Positions 36,578 to 46,948 of a DNA stretch of 64,000 bases are shown in pieces. Below the pieces are notes generated by a model. The model had not been told where the DNA came from. It made no database searches and was given only the letters and a program-made list of their open reading frames with translations. Where the stretch lies: assembly GCF_003182275.1 (NCBI RefSeq), contig NZ_QGTR01000001.1, positions 1,036,215-1,100,214 of the forward strand, read 5' to 3'. The DNA comes from Hoeflea marina (GTDB lineage: Bacteria > Pseudomonadota > Alphaproteobacteria > Rhizobiales > Rhizobiaceae). The first letter of the stretch is position 1. The number at the start of each line of letters is the position of its first letter. A program made the position numbers and the translations under genes.

Positions 36578-38911
36578 TTGGCCCGCGCGCCCAAAGGGCC
36601 GAAGACCCGGATCGAGACAGCTGCTGGCGACAAGCCGGGCTTCCGCCGCGGCGACATGCCTGACCGCGCCGCGATCCTGGTTTTCGTTACAGAAAATCCG
36701 GACCGCGCCACCAAGCGCGACATCGCCAAGGCCTTCGGGCTCAAGGGCGACACCCGCATCGAGCTCAAGCAGATCCTGCAGGAGCTCGAGCAGGAGGGCC
36801 TGATCGAGCGCCACCGCAAGGTGCTGACCCGCCCCGGCGCCCTCCCCGCGGTCACCGTGCTCGAGATCACCATGCGCGGCGCGGATGGCGACCTGATGGC
36901 CCGCCCCGCCGAATGGCTGGAAGAGCACGGGGTGGCTCCGGCTGTGCTCGTGCGCCAGTCCAACGTGTCGCGCGACCGAAAGTCGAAATCCGCCGGCCCC
37001 TCCGTTGCCGCAAGCATCGGCGACCGGGTGCTCGCCCGAATCTTCCCCGCGCCGGGCGACAAGGGTCCCGCCTACACTGCCCGCATCATGAAGATCCTCG
37101 ACCGCCGCGGCGGCGCCATTCTCGGCGTCTTCCGCGACATGCCGGGCAATGCCGGCCGGCTGATGCCGATCGAGAAGCGCGGCGACGAGTATTCCATTGA
37201 CCCGGAAGCCCGGGGCGAGGCCAAGGATGGCGACCTGGTCGAAGTGGAGGTCAGCCGTTCTGCCCGCATGGGCCTGCCGCGCGCCAGGGTGACCCAGGTC
37301 ATCGGCAATGTCGCGGGCGAAAAGGCGATCTCGATGATCGCCATCCACGCCCACGGCATCCCGCACATCTTTCCAGCCGAAGTGATGGCTGCAGCGGAGG
37401 CCGCCAAGCCCGCGCCGCTTTCCGGCCGTGAGGACTGGCGCAAGATTCCGCTTGTCACCATCGACCCGCATGACGCCAAGGACCACGACGACGCCGTCTA
37501 TGCCGAGGAAGATCCCTCGCCCGACAATCCAGGCGGCTACATCGTCACCGTCGCAATAGCCGATGTCGCCTGGTACATCAGATCGGGCTCGGCCCTCGAC
37601 CGCGAGGCGCTCAGGCGCGGCAATTCCTGCTACTTCCCGGACCGGGTCGTGCCGATGCTGCCAGAGCGCATCTCCAACGACTTGTGCTCGCTGCGCGAGG
37701 GCGAGGACCGCCCGGCGCTCGCCGTCCGCATGACGTTCACCGCCGACGGCCACAAGCAGGGGCACAAGTTTCATCGCATCATGATGAAGAGCGCGGCCAA
37801 GCTCAGCTACCAGCAGGCGCAGGCCGCCATCGACGGCACTCCGGACGACACGACAGGACCTCTGCTCGAGCCTGTGCTCAAGCCGCTTTGGGCGGCCTAT
37901 GCCGTGCTCAAGCGCGAGCGCTCGCGGCGCCAGCCGCTCGATCTCGACATGCCCGAACGCAAGATCCTGCTCGACAAGGACGGCAAGGTCGACCGCGTTA
38001 TCGTTCCCGAACGCCTCGACGCCCACAGGTTGATCGAGGAATGCATGATTCAGGCCAATGTGGCCGCCGCCGAGACGCTGGAGAAGCGCAAGCAGCCGCT
38101 GATCTACCGCATCCACGACACGCCGTCGCTGGCCAAGCAGGAAGTGCTGCGCGAGTTCCTCGCCACGCTCGGCCTGACGCTGGCGCGTGGCGGCGCCATG
38201 CGCGCCAACGCCTTCAACGGCATTCTCGCCCGCGCCGTCGACAAGCCGTTCCAGGCGATGGTCAACCAGATGGTGCTGCGCTCGCAGAGCCAGGCGATCT
38301 ATTCTCCGGAAAACATCGGCCATTTCGGCCTCAACCTGATGAAATACGCCCATTTCACCTCGCCCATCCGCCGCTACGCCGACCTGATCGTGCACCGCGC
38401 GCTGGTTGGTGCGCTGGGGCTCGGCGAAGGCGCCATCACGCCCGCCGACGAGGCCCAGCTCGAGGACATCGCCGCCGAGATCTCCACCTTCGAGCGCCGC
38501 GCCATGGCGGCCGAGCGGGAGACCGTCGACCGGCTGATCGCCCATCACCTGGCCGGGCGCGTCGGCGACCATTTCGAGGGCCAGGTCTCCGGCGTGACCA
38601 AGTCCGGCCTCTTCATCTCGCTGCCGCAGTTCGGAGCCGACGGTTTCGTGCCGATCTCGACGCTCGGGACCGAGTATTTCCTCTTCGACGAAGCCCACAT
38701 GGCGCTGGTCGGCGAAAAGAGCGGGCTTGGCTTCCGGCTCGGCGACCAGGTCGATGTAAGGCTGGTGGAAGCCGTGCCGCTTGCCGGCGCGCTGCGCTTC
38801 GAGATTCTTGGCGAGGGCTCCAAGATGCCGGCGGGCACGCGCTCGTTTCACAAGGCCGGACGCCGCGGCATGAAGAAGCCGGGAACGAGGCCGCCGCGCG
38901 GGCGACGATAG
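36578..38911 (+). CDS. rnr: ribonuclease R
   Basis: 777 residues. The start appears to be TTG at 36578, three bases after the topA stop, with GGAAAGGA upstream. A 3'-5' exoribonuclease for structured RNA. After an N-terminal winged-helix and cold-shock region the RNB domain carries TIDPHDAKDHDDAVY with the catalytic Asp cluster, then HFTSPIRRYADLIVHR; a C-terminal S1 domain (GQVSGVTKSGLFISL) and basic tail follow. Co-transcribed with topA. Confidence 0.95.
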   Translation: MARAPKGPKTRIETAAGDKPGFRRGDMPDRAAILVFVTENPDRATKRDIAKAFGLKGDTRIELKQILQELEQEGLIERHRKVLTRPGALPAVTVLEITMRGADGDLMARPAEWLEEHGVAPAVLVRQSNVSRDRKSKSAGPSVAASIGDRVLARIFPAPGDKGPAYTARIMKILDRRGGAILGVFRDMPGNAGRLMPIEKRGDEYSIDPEARGEAKDGDLVEVEVSRSARMGLPRARVTQVIGNVAGEKAISMIAIHAHGIPHIFPAEVMAAAEAAKPAPLSGREDWRKIPLVTIDPHDAKDHDDAVYAEEDPSPDNPGGYIVTVAIADVAWYIRSGSALDREALRRGNSCYFPDRVVPMLPERISNDLCSLREGEDRPALAVRMTFTADGHKQGHKFHRIMMKSAAKLSYQQAQAAIDGTPDDTTGPLLEPVLKPLWAAYAVLKRERSRRQPLDLDMPERKILLDKDGKVDRVIVPERLDAHRLIEECMIQANVAAAETLEKRKQPLIYRIHDTPSLAKQEVLREFLATLGLTLARGGAMRANAFNGILARAVDKPFQAMVNQMVLRSQSQAIYSPENIGHFGLNLMKYAHFTSPIRRYADLIVHRALVGALGLGEGAITPADEAQLEDIAAEISTFERRAMAAERETVDRLIAHHLAGRVGDHFEGQVSGVTKSGLFISLPQFGADGFVPISTLGTEYFLFDEAHMALVGEKSGLGFRLGDQVDVRLVEAVPLAGALRFEILGEGSKMPAGTRSFHKAGRRGMKKPGTRPPRGRR

Positions 38912-39034
38912 GGCGCATGGCGCCGGACTGCTCCAATCCCTATGTGTCTGCCCAACAGGACGGCGATCATGCCGGTCCGGCGGGATTGACCTGTGGCCCC
39001 TCCCTGGTGCACAGCCTTCCCTGAGGAAAAGGAA

Positions 39035-39490
39035 ATGATGATGGAGCATTTTTCACCCAATGCGCCCGCCGGCGAACCGGTCGCCCCGCGAGCCGTCTGG
39101 CCGGCGGTCCGCCGCGGCATGTTTTCGCGCTGCCCGAACTGCGGCGAAGGCAAGCTGTTCCGCGCCTACATCAAGCCCGTCGACAATTGCGGCGTCTGCG
39201 GCGAGGACATGACCCATCAGCGGGCCGACGATTTTCCGCCCTATCTCGCCATCTTCATCGTCGGCCACATCGTGGTCGCCGGCTACATGGCGACCGACAG
39301 CTGGCTGGTGCTTGAGAGCTGGCAGCATCTTGCGATATGGATCCCCATCACCACCCTGCTCTGCCTTGTCCTGCTGCAGCCCATGAAGGGCGGCGTCATC
39401 GGCCTGCAATGGGCGCTGAGGATGCACGGTTTCGGCGGCACGCCCGACGAGGCCGCCTTCGAGACGGCACTCGAGCCCAAATCGCCGTGA
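39035..39490 (+). CDS. DUF983 family membrane protein
   Basis: 151 residues from the first of three consecutive ATG codons, with GAGGAAAAGG just upstream. A CxxC pair CPNCGEGKLF and another NCGVCGEDM form a likely zinc knuckle before two membrane helices (LAIFIVGHIVVAGYMA; LAIWIPITTLLCLVLL). Role unknown; often next to rnr in Hyphomicrobiales. The stop overlaps the GTG of the NUDIX gene. Confidence 0.87.
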   Translation: MMMEHFSPNAPAGEPVAPRAVWPAVRRGMFSRCPNCGEGKLFRAYIKPVDNCGVCGEDMTHQRADDFPPYLAIFIVGHIVVAGYMATDSWLVLESWQHLAIWIPITTLLCLVLLQPMKGGVIGLQWALRMHGFGGTPDEAAFETALEPKSP

Positions 39491-40194
39491 GCGCAGCGGA
39501 CTCCATCCGGCTCCTCGAGCAGGCGGCCGCAGAGGCCGACCGTAGCCACCCGCCGCGCAAGCCGCGCGACGCGGCATCGCTGTTGCTCATCGACCGCTCC
39601 GGCGCCAAGCCGAAGGTTCTGGTGGGCAAGCGCGGCAAGAAGCATGTCTTCATGCCCGACCTCTACGTCTTCCCGGGCGGTCGCCGTGATGCGGGCGATT
39701 CGCGCATTGCCCTGGCGGTGCCGCTCGAACGCAGCGTCGAGGCCCAACTGCTGCGCGCAACGCCGGCACGGTTTTCCACCGCCACGGCTCGCGGCCTGGC
39801 CGTCGCCGCCGCCCGCGAGATGCTCGAGGAGGCCTCGGTGTCGCTGACGCCGCCGGATTCCACCTCCACTTTCCGTCCGGATGTCTCGAGCTTCCGCTTC
39901 ATTGCCCGCGCCATTACGCCGCCGGGGGAGAGTCGCCGTTTCGACACGAGGTTCTTCGCCTGCTTCGTCGACGAGGTCGGCGCCGATCCGGCGACGGTAC
40001 GCGACAGCGAGGAGCTGCAGGACCTGACCTGGGTGCCCCTTGACGAACCCGAGACGGTGCCGATGCCGCGCATCACCTCGGTCATCCTGTCCGAGCTGGT
40101 CAAAGCCCTGGCCGACGACAGCTCCTTGCCTTTCGGACGGCCGGTGCCGTTCTATTCCTTCAGTCGCGGGCGTCGTACCCGCATCTTGATCTAG
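39487..40194 (+). CDS. NUDIX hydrolase, NUDT19-like
   Basis: 235 residues from the GTG at 39487 (GTGA overlap with DUF983). The Nudix box is recognisable as LAVAAAREMLEEASV, but the upstream Glu of the strict G-x5-E-x7-REuxEExGu pattern is replaced, as is common in the CoA-diphosphatase-like NUDT19 group. MPDLYVFPGGRRD just before supports this. The substrate is likely a nucleotide-diphosphate conjugate such as CoA; unproven. Confidence 0.85.
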   Translation: MSAADSIRLLEQAAAEADRSHPPRKPRDAASLLLIDRSGAKPKVLVGKRGKKHVFMPDLYVFPGGRRDAGDSRIALAVPLERSVEAQLLRATPARFSTATARGLAVAAAREMLEEASVSLTPPDSTSTFRPDVSSFRFIARAITPPGESRRFDTRFFACFVDEVGADPATVRDSEELQDLTWVPLDEPETVPMPRITSVILSELVKALADDSSLPFGRPVPFYSFSRGRRTRILI

Positions 40195-40206
40195 GACCGG
40201 TCCCGC

Positions 40207-41391
40207 ATGCATATCTCGCGCCCAGAGCAACCGGCCGTTCGTGAAACCATTCATTGGCCGGCCCTGTTGGCGGCGATTTCCGCGATCACGGCGGTCGGCA
40301 TCGCCATCGGGCTGGGATTGCCGCTGCTCAGCGTGATTCTCGAAAAGCGCGGTGTCTCCTCCACCATGATCGGGCTCAACTCGGCGATGGCCGGCATCGC
40401 CGCGATGGCAGCAGCGCCCCTGACCACCTGGGTGGCGCAACGGCTTACAGTCGTCAACACCATGATCTACGCCATCCTGGCGGCCGCCATCAGCGCGCTC
40501 GGCTTCTACTACGCCGAGGCGCTGTGGATGTGGTTCCCGCTGCGTATCGTCTTCCATGGCGCCATCACGGTCCTCTTCGTGCTGTCGGAGTTCTGGATCA
40601 ACACCGCTGCCCCGCCCTCGCGACGCGGTCTGGTGCTCGGTATCTACGCCACGGTGCTCTCGCTCGGCTTCGCCGCCGGGCCGCTGATCTTCTCCATCGT
40701 CGGCTCCGAGGGCGTGCTGCCGTTCGCCATCGGCTCGGCGGCCATCCTTGCGGCCGCCATCCCGATCCTGATGGCGCGGCACGAAAACCCCCAGATCTCC
40801 GCCGCACCCGCGCTGCCCTTCATGCGCTACGTCTTCCTGGTGCCGACTGCGACGGCGGCGGTGTTCATCTTCGGCGCCGTCGAATCGGGCGGGCTGTCGC
40901 TGTTTCCGATCTACGCCACCCGCACAGGCTTCACCGAATCGCAGGGCGCCCTGCTGCTGACCATGATCGGGCTCGGCAACGTGCTGTTCCAGATTCCCGT
41001 GGGTCTCGTTGCCGACCGCATCCACGACCGCCGCATCCTGCTGTCGCTGTTCGCCCTCATCGGCCTCGTCGGCTCGCTGTCGTTGCCGTTCCTGATCCAT
41101 GACTGGCTGCTGGCGGCCGTGGTGCTGCTCTTGTGGGGCGGCAGCGTCGCTGGGCTCTACACCGTCGGCCTTGCCCATCTGGGTGATCAATTGCACGGCG
41201 CCGACCTGGCCTCGGCCAATGCAGCATTCGTGTTCTGCTACGCGCTCGGCATGCTCGTCGGTCCTCAGACCATCGGCGTGGCGATGGATGTGGCCGGCCA
41301 CAGCGGCTTTGCGTGGGCGCTGGCGTTCTTTTTCGGGCTTTATGTGGCCCTGACCGTCGGCCGGATGGCCTTCGGGCCAAAACGGGCTTGA
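40207..41391 (+). CDS. MFS transporter
   Basis: 394 residues, twelve predicted membrane helices. The loop 2-3 region AQRLTVVNTMIYAI is weak, but the second half keeps VGLVADRIHDRRILLS, the MFS motif A repeat. The N-terminal half has LILGIYATVLSLGFAAGP-like features of the YcaD/UMF1-like drug-efflux groups (sequence GLVLGIYATVLSLGFAAGP). Substrate unknown. Last gene of the rnr-DUF983-NUDIX-MFS run. Confidence 0.88.
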   Translation: MHISRPEQPAVRETIHWPALLAAISAITAVGIAIGLGLPLLSVILEKRGVSSTMIGLNSAMAGIAAMAAAPLTTWVAQRLTVVNTMIYAILAAAISALGFYYAEALWMWFPLRIVFHGAITVLFVLSEFWINTAAPPSRRGLVLGIYATVLSLGFAAGPLIFSIVGSEGVLPFAIGSAAILAAAIPILMARHENPQISAAPALPFMRYVFLVPTATAAVFIFGAVESGGLSLFPIYATRTGFTESQGALLLTMIGLGNVLFQIPVGLVADRIHDRRILLSLFALIGLVGSLSLPFLIHDWLLAAVVLLLWGGSVAGLYTVGLAHLGDQLHGADLASANAAFVFCYALGMLVGPQTIGVAMDVAGHSGFAWALAFFFGLYVALTVGRMAFGPKRA

Positions 41392-41483
41392 CTTTCACCG
41401 GGCGATTTGTAATTTCCGCTCACGTTTCGCCGTGGAGCCATCAGCGCTGTCCGCGGCAGATTTCTTAAAAAAGGCAAGAAACC

Positions 41484-41651
41484 ATGGCCAAGGCTACCAC
41501 CATCAAGATCAAGCTCCTGTCGACGGCCGACACTGGCTTCTTTTACGTCACGACGAAGAACAGCCGCACCTTCACCGACAAGATGACCAAGACCAAGTAT
41601 GATCCGGTTGCCAAGAAGCACGTGGAATTCAAGGAAGCCAAGATCAAGTAA
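41484..41651 (+). CDS. rpmG: 50S ribosomal protein L33
   Basis: 55 residues, with AAGGCAAG upstream. The product ([20 protein letters not shown] ... FKEAKIK) has the typical [12 protein letters not shown] core. The zinc-ribbon cysteines are absent, so this is the zinc-free form. A strong terminator follows. Confidence 0.95.
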   Translation: MAKATTIKIKLLSTADTGFFYVTTKNSRTFTDKMTKTKYDPVAKKHVEFKEAKIK

Positions 41652-41680
41652 TCCGGCTGCTTCCGCCGATCAGTCGGCAT

Positions 41681-41720
41681 CAAAAAACCCGCCTTCGCGC
41701 ACAGCGAGGCGGGTTTTTTG
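41681..41720 (+). terminator. rho-independent terminator of rpmG
   Basis: CAAAAAACCCGCCT (41681-41694) pairs with AGGCGGGTTTTTTG (41707-41720); the T run is part of the stem, so it can act in both directions. Confidence 0.88.
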
Positions 41721-42052
41721 ATTCGAGGGCTGGCCGGCTCGCGGAGGATGGAACGAGGATCCATCGGCCCGGCGGGCCGGCCAGCCACCCCACGACCCAG
41801 GAGATGCGGCGGACCTGACATCATGGGGGATCGGAAACGGCTTGTGCTTTACGGTTTGTTAACCGCGCCAATCAATCGCCCGATTTCCCCCAATAATCAA
41901 CTGTAGGCACAGCCAAGCCGGGCCTATTTTCTCCATTTGGTTAATTTAGATGTTCCACACTCACGCTATCGGTTGTGCGTGCGACCGAGCCGCGGCCGCA
42001 GACCGTCCCTGCCCGGTGCGGAAGGATCTGACCAGGTGGCCCGGCACGCCGT
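41721..42052. other. gene-free stretch between rpmG and pleD
   Basis: 332 bases. It contains TTTACGGTTTGTTAA (41848-41862), one base off a CtrA TTAA-N7-TTAA site, and an AT-rich patch around 41870-41950. No gene or known RNA was recognised, though a small RNA is possible. Confidence 0.5.
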
Positions 42053-43426
42053 TCAGGCGGCGCGTGCAACCACCCGATTGCGTCCGCCATGCTTGGCCTG
42101 GTAGAGCGCCTGGTCTGCGCGGCGCAGCATCGCGCCGGCGCTGTCGTCTTCCCCATCGAGGGTGCTGATCCCCACCGACGTCGTCAGCGCCGCCATCACG
42201 CCGCTCGACGCTATTCTGAATCCGTCGCCCGCAATCGCCGCCCGCAGCCGCTCGCCCACCTGGGCCGCCACTTCGGCGGTGGTATCGGGCATGACGACAA
42301 CGAACTCCTCGCCACCGTAGCGGCAGGCGAGATCGGCGCCGCGCACCGCTGTCCGGACTCGGCGGGAGAATTCGCGCAGGACGTCGTCGCCACCCTCGTG
42401 GCCATGCAGGTCGTTGATCGCCTTGAAATGATCGATGTCGGCCATCAGCACCGACAGCGCCCGGCCGCGCCGCGCCGAACGCTCGACCAGCGTGGCGAGA
42501 TGGGTATCGAGATAGCGGCGGTTGTTGAGCCCGGTCAATGCGTCGGTGACCGCCAGTTCGACCGACAGGCTCAGGCTGTCGCGCAGCTTGTCTGTGTAGC
42601 GCTTGCGCCGGATCTGCGTCGTGCAGCGCGCCACCAGTTCGTTGGGGTCGAGCGGACGGACCAGATAATCGTTGATGCCGAGATCAAGCGCCCGGATCAC
42701 CAGGTCGTCCTCGCCCTGCTCGGCCAGCACCAGCATGGGGATGAAGCGGGTGCGCTCGAGCGAGCGCATCTGAGAGCACAGCCGCAACGGATCGTAATCC
42801 TGCTGAACAGAAGACACGATGACCAGCTCATAGGGCTTCTCGGCGGCCTCGAACAGGGCTGCCTGCGGATCGCCGATGGCCGTGATGTCCGCAACCCCGC
42901 GAAGCGCTCGAATGATGCGGTCCTGGGAGTTTGCGCGGGGTTCCACCAGCAGCACCAGCCCGGGCTCGTCCAGCTGGCCCTGGTGGGGCCCGAGATAGTT
43001 TTCGGTGTCGAGCGATTTGGCCGAATCGGCGCGCAGCCGCAGCTCGTCCGTCAGCGCCTTGAGCCGGATCAGGCTCTTGACCCGGGTCATCAGTTGCAGG
43101 TCATTGACGGGCTTGGTGAGAAAATCGTCAGCGCCGGCCTTCAGGCCGCGCACGCGGTCGGCAGGCTGGTCGAGCGCGGTGACCATGACGACCGGAATAT
43201 GCGCGGTGCGCGGATTGGATTTGAGCCGCGTGCAGACCTCAAATCCGTCGATACCCGGCATCATGATGTCGAGCAGGATGAGGTCGACCTGGGTCTGGTT
43301 GCAGATCGAGAGTGCGGTCATGCCGTCGCCGGCGGTCAGCACTTCGAAATACTCCGCCAGCAGCCGTGCCTCGAGCAGCTTCACATTGGCGGGAATGTCG
43401 TCCACCACCAGGATCCGTGCAGTCAT
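42053..43426 (-). CDS. pleD: response regulator / diguanylate cyclase PleD
   Basis: 457 residues: REC1 with phospho-acceptor D53 (LILLDIMMPG), a degenerate REC2 (about 155-275), then a GGDEF domain with active GGEEF in CRYGGEEFVVV and an inhibitory RxxD site (RGAD) five residues before it. Makes cyclic di-GMP on phosphorylation and drives the motile-to-sessile switch in alphaproteobacteria. divK lies directly upstream on the same strand, 15 bases away, the usual divK-pleD operon. Confidence 0.96.
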   Translation of the reverse strand: MTARILVVDDIPANVKLLEARLLAEYFEVLTAGDGMTALSICNQTQVDLILLDIMMPGIDGFEVCTRLKSNPRTAHIPVVMVTALDQPADRVRGLKAGADDFLTKPVNDLQLMTRVKSLIRLKALTDELRLRADSAKSLDTENYLGPHQGQLDEPGLVLLVEPRANSQDRIIRALRGVADITAIGDPQAALFEAAEKPYELVIVSSVQQDYDPLRLCSQMRSLERTRFIPMLVLAEQGEDDLVIRALDLGINDYLVRPLDPNELVARCTTQIRRKRYTDKLRDSLSLSVELAVTDALTGLNNRRYLDTHLATLVERSARRGRALSVLMADIDHFKAINDLHGHEGGDDVLREFSRRVRTAVRGADLACRYGGEEFVVVMPDTTAEVAAQVGERLRAAIAGDGFRIASSGVMAALTTSVGISTLDGEDDSAGAMLRRADQALYQAKHGGRNRVVARAA

Positions 43427-43441
43427 GACGTCGTCCTCTGC

Positions 43442-43813
43442 TCAGGCATCGCCAAGAAAGACCTTGATGGTCTCGATGAATTTCGGCACCGATATGGGTT
43501 TGGAGATGTAGGCCTCGCAGCCGCCCTGGCGGATGCGCTCCTCGTCGCCCTTCATGGCGAATGCGGTCACCGCGATCACCGGGATCATATGCAGGTCGTC
43601 GTCCTGCTTGAGCCATTTCGTCACTTCCAGGCCGGAGACTTCCGGCAGCTGGATGTCCATCAGGATCAGGTCGGGGCGATGCTTGCGCGCCAGATCCATC
43701 GCTTCCATACCGTTGCGGGTCTGGATGGTCTTGTAGCCGGAGGCCTCTATCAGGTCCCGGAAGAGTTTCATGTTGAGTTCATTGTCCTCAACAATCATCA
43801 CTTGCTTTGTCAT
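43442..43813 (-). CDS. divK: single-domain response regulator DivK
   Basis: 123 residues from the ATG at 43813. Receiver domain only: acidic pair ED (residues 9-10), phospho-acceptor D53 ([13 protein letters not shown]), T83 in [10 protein letters not shown] and K105 in YISKPIS. In Caulobacter and rhizobia it relays DivJ/PleC signals to control CtrA. Upstream of pleD. Confidence 0.96.
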   Translation of the reverse strand: MTKQVMIVEDNELNMKLFRDLIEASGYKTIQTRNGMEAMDLARKHRPDLILMDIQLPEVSGLEVTKWLKQDDDLHMIPVIAVTAFAMKGDEERIRQGGCEAYISKPISVPKFIETIKVFLGDA

Positions 43814-44049
43814 GTCCGTTCCCATTCCCCGGCCTGCGGGCAGAGTTGCCCATTCCGTCTCTCGACCAGTCTGCGACCGCGCGGTCGTATCCGCCACAAG
43901 GCGAGCGACCGGTTCCCTGAGACCTTTCGATGCAAGCCGGCCCGGACAAATCCGGTCCACCTGCATGCATCCTAGTTCCATTAGGTTGAAAAAGTGGTAA
44001 TCCGGCCGTTCGAATATGGCGGATTGCGAAATCAGGAGCTTGCAAAGCA

Positions 44050-44319
44050 ATGGCGGATGCACAGGAGACGGCGATTGCGGTACTTTCCTGGCTGGCGGGT
44101 GAACCCGAACTGCTGGGCCGCTTCCTGGCGCTGTCGGGATTGGAGGCGCATGACCTCCGCGCCGCCGCCCAGGATCCCGGCTTCTTCCCAGGCGTGCTGG
44201 CGTTCCTGATGAACCACGAACCGACTCTGCTCGCCTTCTGCTCGGCCACCGGCACCCGCCCCGAATCGATCGCCCGCGCCTTCCGCGAACTCGGCGGCGA
44301 CGGCGAGTATACCTCGTGA
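44050..44319 (+). CDS. DUF3572 family protein
   Basis: 89 residues, all helical by appearance ([38 protein letters not shown]). Widespread in Hyphomicrobiales next to divK; function unknown. Its stop overlaps the GTG of the next gene. Confidence 0.87.
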   Translation: MADAQETAIAVLSWLAGEPELLGRFLALSGLEAHDLRAAAQDPGFFPGVLAFLMNHEPTLLAFCSATGTRPESIARAFRELGGDGEYTS

Positions 44320-44972
44320 GCGTTGCTTCCGCCGATCCCGCCGCCATCGTGCTCGGCGACCGCCCGCTGATCGTCTGCGACGTCGACGAGGTGGTGCTTG
44401 AATTCCTGACGCCTTTCTCGGCCTATCTCGGCAGCCGCGACCACGAACTCCTGCCGCGCTCGTTCCGGCTCAACGGCAACATCGTCTCCCGGCCAGACGG
44501 CATCGAGGCGAGCAGGCCGCAGGTCGCCGAGTTCCTTGAGGACTTCTATGACGCCCAGCCCGACTGGCAGACGCCGGTAGCCGCCGCCGCCGACACTCTC
44601 GCGCGGCTCTCGGCCGCGGCCGACATCGTCTTTCTGACCGCCATGCCGCCGCGCCACCAGCACATCCGCCGGCGCCTCCTCGACGCATCGGGCATGACCT
44701 ATCCGATGATCGCCACGGAGGACGCCAAGGGCCCCGCCGTCAGCGCCCTGCACGCTGGCCGGCCGCTGCCACTGGCCTTTATCGACGACATCTCCGCCAA
44801 CCTGCACTCGGTGCGCGCGCATGCGCCCGCGGCTCTGCTCGTCAACCTGATGGCCAACGTCACGTTCCGCGCGCTCGCTCCCCATCCCGGCGACGGCGTG
44901 GCCATCGCCCGCGACTGGGCGCATGCCGAAACCCTGATCGGCGACCACTTCCGCAAGCCGGCCCGGGGCTGA
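44316..44972 (+). CDS. HAD-like phosphatase-type protein
   Basis: 218 residues from the GTG at 44316. Motif I is [11 protein letters not shown] (D-x-D-E), motif II is FLTAMPP, and motif IV is FIDDISAN, giving a HAD-fold layout. The second Asp of motif I is followed by Glu rather than the common Gly/Thr. Substrate unknown. Coupled to the DUF3572 gene, so the two may share a task. Confidence 0.75.
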   Translation: MSVASADPAAIVLGDRPLIVCDVDEVVLEFLTPFSAYLGSRDHELLPRSFRLNGNIVSRPDGIEASRPQVAEFLEDFYDAQPDWQTPVAAAADTLARLSAAADIVFLTAMPPRHQHIRRRLLDASGMTYPMIATEDAKGPAVSALHAGRPLPLAFIDDISANLHSVRAHAPAALLVNLMANVTFRALAPHPGDGVAIARDWAHAETLIGDHFRKPARG

Positions 44973-44980
44973 CGGCTCCA

Positions 44981-45577
44981 TCAGCCGATCACCTTTCGCA
45001 TCAGTGGCCTGCCATCCTTGCGTTCGGCGACGATCTCGAAACCTGCCTTGACGAAAACCGACACGGATCCGACGAACAGGCCGATCGATTTTGACTGTTT
45101 GGCCTTCCGCATCGGGCAGGCCTCGACGACGCGGGCGCCATGTCGCGCGGCATGAACGGTGGCGGCCTCGACCAGGGCGTGGCTGAGCCCCTGCCCGCGC
45201 CGTTTCGACTGGATGAAGAAGCAGGACATCGCCCACAGCGCGGGATCGGCGGGATCGTCGCCGTCAAGCGGGCGCGAAGCGGTGCGTTCGGTGTTCCAGC
45301 GCGGCACGGCGGCGCGCGGCGTTATCTGCACCCAGCCAACCGGCGTCTCGCCGTCCAGCGCGATCAAGCCGGGCGCGAGCGGCGCGCGGGTGGCTGCATG
45401 CAGCACCTCGCGCTTCTCTGCCCCGTCCATGGCCGCGCGCTCCTTCGGGGCCAGCCGGAAATAGCTGCACCAGCAGCAGTAGCAGGCTCCTTGCGGCCCG
45501 AACAATGCCACGAGCTGCGGCCACAGGGCCTCCGTCAGGGGATGGATCGCAATTGTTGTCAAAGGACCTCCTGGCAT
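44981..45577 (-). CDS. GNAT family N-acetyltransferase
   Basis: 198 residues. The acetyl-CoA loop is [15 protein letters not shown], after the strand LWAMSCFFI; an N-terminal CYCCWCSYF cluster is typical of one GNAT subgroup in Proteobacteria. The start is uncertain: AGGAGG lies inside the first codons, so an internal TTG at 45562 is possible. Substrate unknown. Confidence 0.85.
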   Translation of the reverse strand: MPGGPLTTIAIHPLTEALWPQLVALFGPQGACYCCWCSYFRLAPKERAAMDGAEKREVLHAATRAPLAPGLIALDGETPVGWVQITPRAAVPRWNTERTASRPLDGDDPADPALWAMSCFFIQSKRRGQGLSHALVEAATVHAARHGARVVEACPMRKAKQSKSIGLFVGSVSVFVKAGFEIVAERKDGRPLMRKVIG

Positions 45578-45606
45578 GGCGCGATGGCCGCGCGAGTCGT
45601 AGACTA

Positions 45607-45643
45607 TTGCGTAACTCCTCGATGTTCAATATTTGTTCTCATC
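45607..45643 (+). promoter_or_regulatory. LexA-controlled promoter of dinB
   Basis: GTTCAATATTTGTTC (45624-45638) is a perfect alphaproteobacterial SOS box, GTTC-N7-GTTC. It covers a likely -10 (TATTTG, 45630-45635), 17 bases from a -35 (TTGCGT, 45607-45612). The predicted transcript start coincides with the ATG at 45644, so the mRNA may be leaderless. Confidence 0.85.
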
Positions 45644-46948
45644 ATGTCCGCAGCTGCTCCCGCCCCCGGCTTTTGCCGCGATTGCCTGGTCCCCGCGCGC
45701 GCGGAGGGGCGGCGCTGCCATGCCTGCGGCAGCCCGAGGCTGGTGCGCCATGCGGAGATCGACACGCTGACACTTGCCCATGTCGACTGCGACGCATTCT
45801 ATGCCACTGTCGAGAAGCGGGACAATCCGGCATTGATCGACAAGCCGGTGATCATCGGCGGCGGCAAGCGCGGCGTCGTCTCCACCTGTTGCTACATCGC
45901 CCGCATCCATGGCGTGCGCTCGGCGATGCCGATGTTCAAGGCGCTGGAGGCCTGTCCCGAGGCGGTGGTGATCCGCCCGGACATGGAAAAATACGTCCGT
46001 GTCGGCCGCCAGGTGCGCCAGATGATGGGTGACCTGACGCCGTTGGTGCAGCCGATCTCCATCGACGAGGCCTTCCTCGACCTCACCGGCACGGCGCTCT
46101 TGCACAAGGAGACGGCAGCCCGAACGCTGGCACGCTTCGCGGCCCGGGTGGAAAGCGAGATCGGCATCACGCTTTCGGTCGGGCTCTCCTACTGCAAGTT
46201 TCTCGCCAAGGTGGCATCCGATCTCGACAAGCCGCGCGGCTATTCGGTCATCGGCAGGGCCGAGGCGCTGGCCTTTCTGGCTCCGAAACCTGTCTCGTTG
46301 ATCTGGGGCGTCGGCAAGGCCTTCACTGCGACCCTCGAGCGCGACGGCATCCGCACCATCGGCCAGTTGCAGCACATGGAGCTGACAGCGCTGATGCGCT
46401 CCTACGGGGTCATGGGCAAACGGCTCTATCATCTCGCCCGGGGCGAGGACGACCGCACGGTGCATGCCAACGATCCCGCCAAGAGCGTGTCGGCTGAAAC
46501 CACCTTCAACACCGATCTCTCCCGCGCGGAAGATCTGGTGCCGATCCTCAGGCAATTGTCGGAGAAGGTCTCGGCGCGGCTCAAGTCAGGCGGCCACGCC
46601 GGCCAGACCGTGGTGCTCAAGCTCAAGACCGCCGACTTCAAGAGCCGCACCCGCAACCACAAGCTCGACGATCCGACGATGCTCGCCGACCGGATCTTCC
46701 GCACCGGCCATCATCTGCTGCTGCGCGAGCTCGACGGCGCGCGCTTTCGCCTCATCGGCATCGGCGTCACCGATCTCGCCGATCCGGCTCAGGCCGACCC
46801 GCCCGATCTGGTCGATCCCGCGGCCGCCCGCCGCGCCAGCGTCGAGACGGCGATGGACAAGGTGCGGGCCAGGTTCGGCCGCGACATCGTCGAGACAGGC
46901 TACACCTTCGGCAAGGGTCTGCGCCGCCGACCGGATGTGGAGGAGTGA
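45644..46948 (+). CDS. dinB: DNA polymerase IV (Y family)
   Basis: 434 residues from the ATG at 45644. Error-prone translesion polymerase of the SOS response. An N-terminal four-Cys zinc ribbon ([19 protein letters not shown]) precedes the palm: [19 protein letters not shown], then [11 protein letters not shown] with the catalytic Asp-Glu, and [15 protein letters not shown] in the thumb. The zinc-ribbon extension is typical of rhizobial DinB. A LexA box abuts the start. Confidence 0.95.
   Translation: MSAAAPAPGFCRDCLVPARAEGRRCHACGSPRLVRHAEIDTLTLAHVDCDAFYATVEKRDNPALIDKPVIIGGGKRGVVSTCCYIARIHGVRSAMPMFKALEACPEAVVIRPDMEKYVRVGRQVRQMMGDLTPLVQPISIDEAFLDLTGTALLHKETAARTLARFAARVESEIGITLSVGLSYCKFLAKVASDLDKPRGYSVIGRAEALAFLAPKPVSLIWGVGKAFTATLERDGIRTIGQLQHMELTALMRSYGVMGKRLYHLARGEDDRTVHANDPAKSVSAETTFNTDLSRAEDLVPILRQLSEKVSARLKSGGHAGQTVVLKLKTADFKSRTRNHKLDDPTMLADRIFRTGHHLLLRELDGARFRLIGIGVTDLADPAQADPPDLVDPAAARRASVETAMDKVRARFGRDIVETGYTFGKGLRRRPDVEE

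Noticed and set aside
33950-39049. 1699-residue open frame antisense to topA-rnr
   Set aside because: A shadow of GC-rich coding DNA: rich in Arg, Gly, Ala, Asp and His, no motif, and it lies fully opposite two well-recognised genes.
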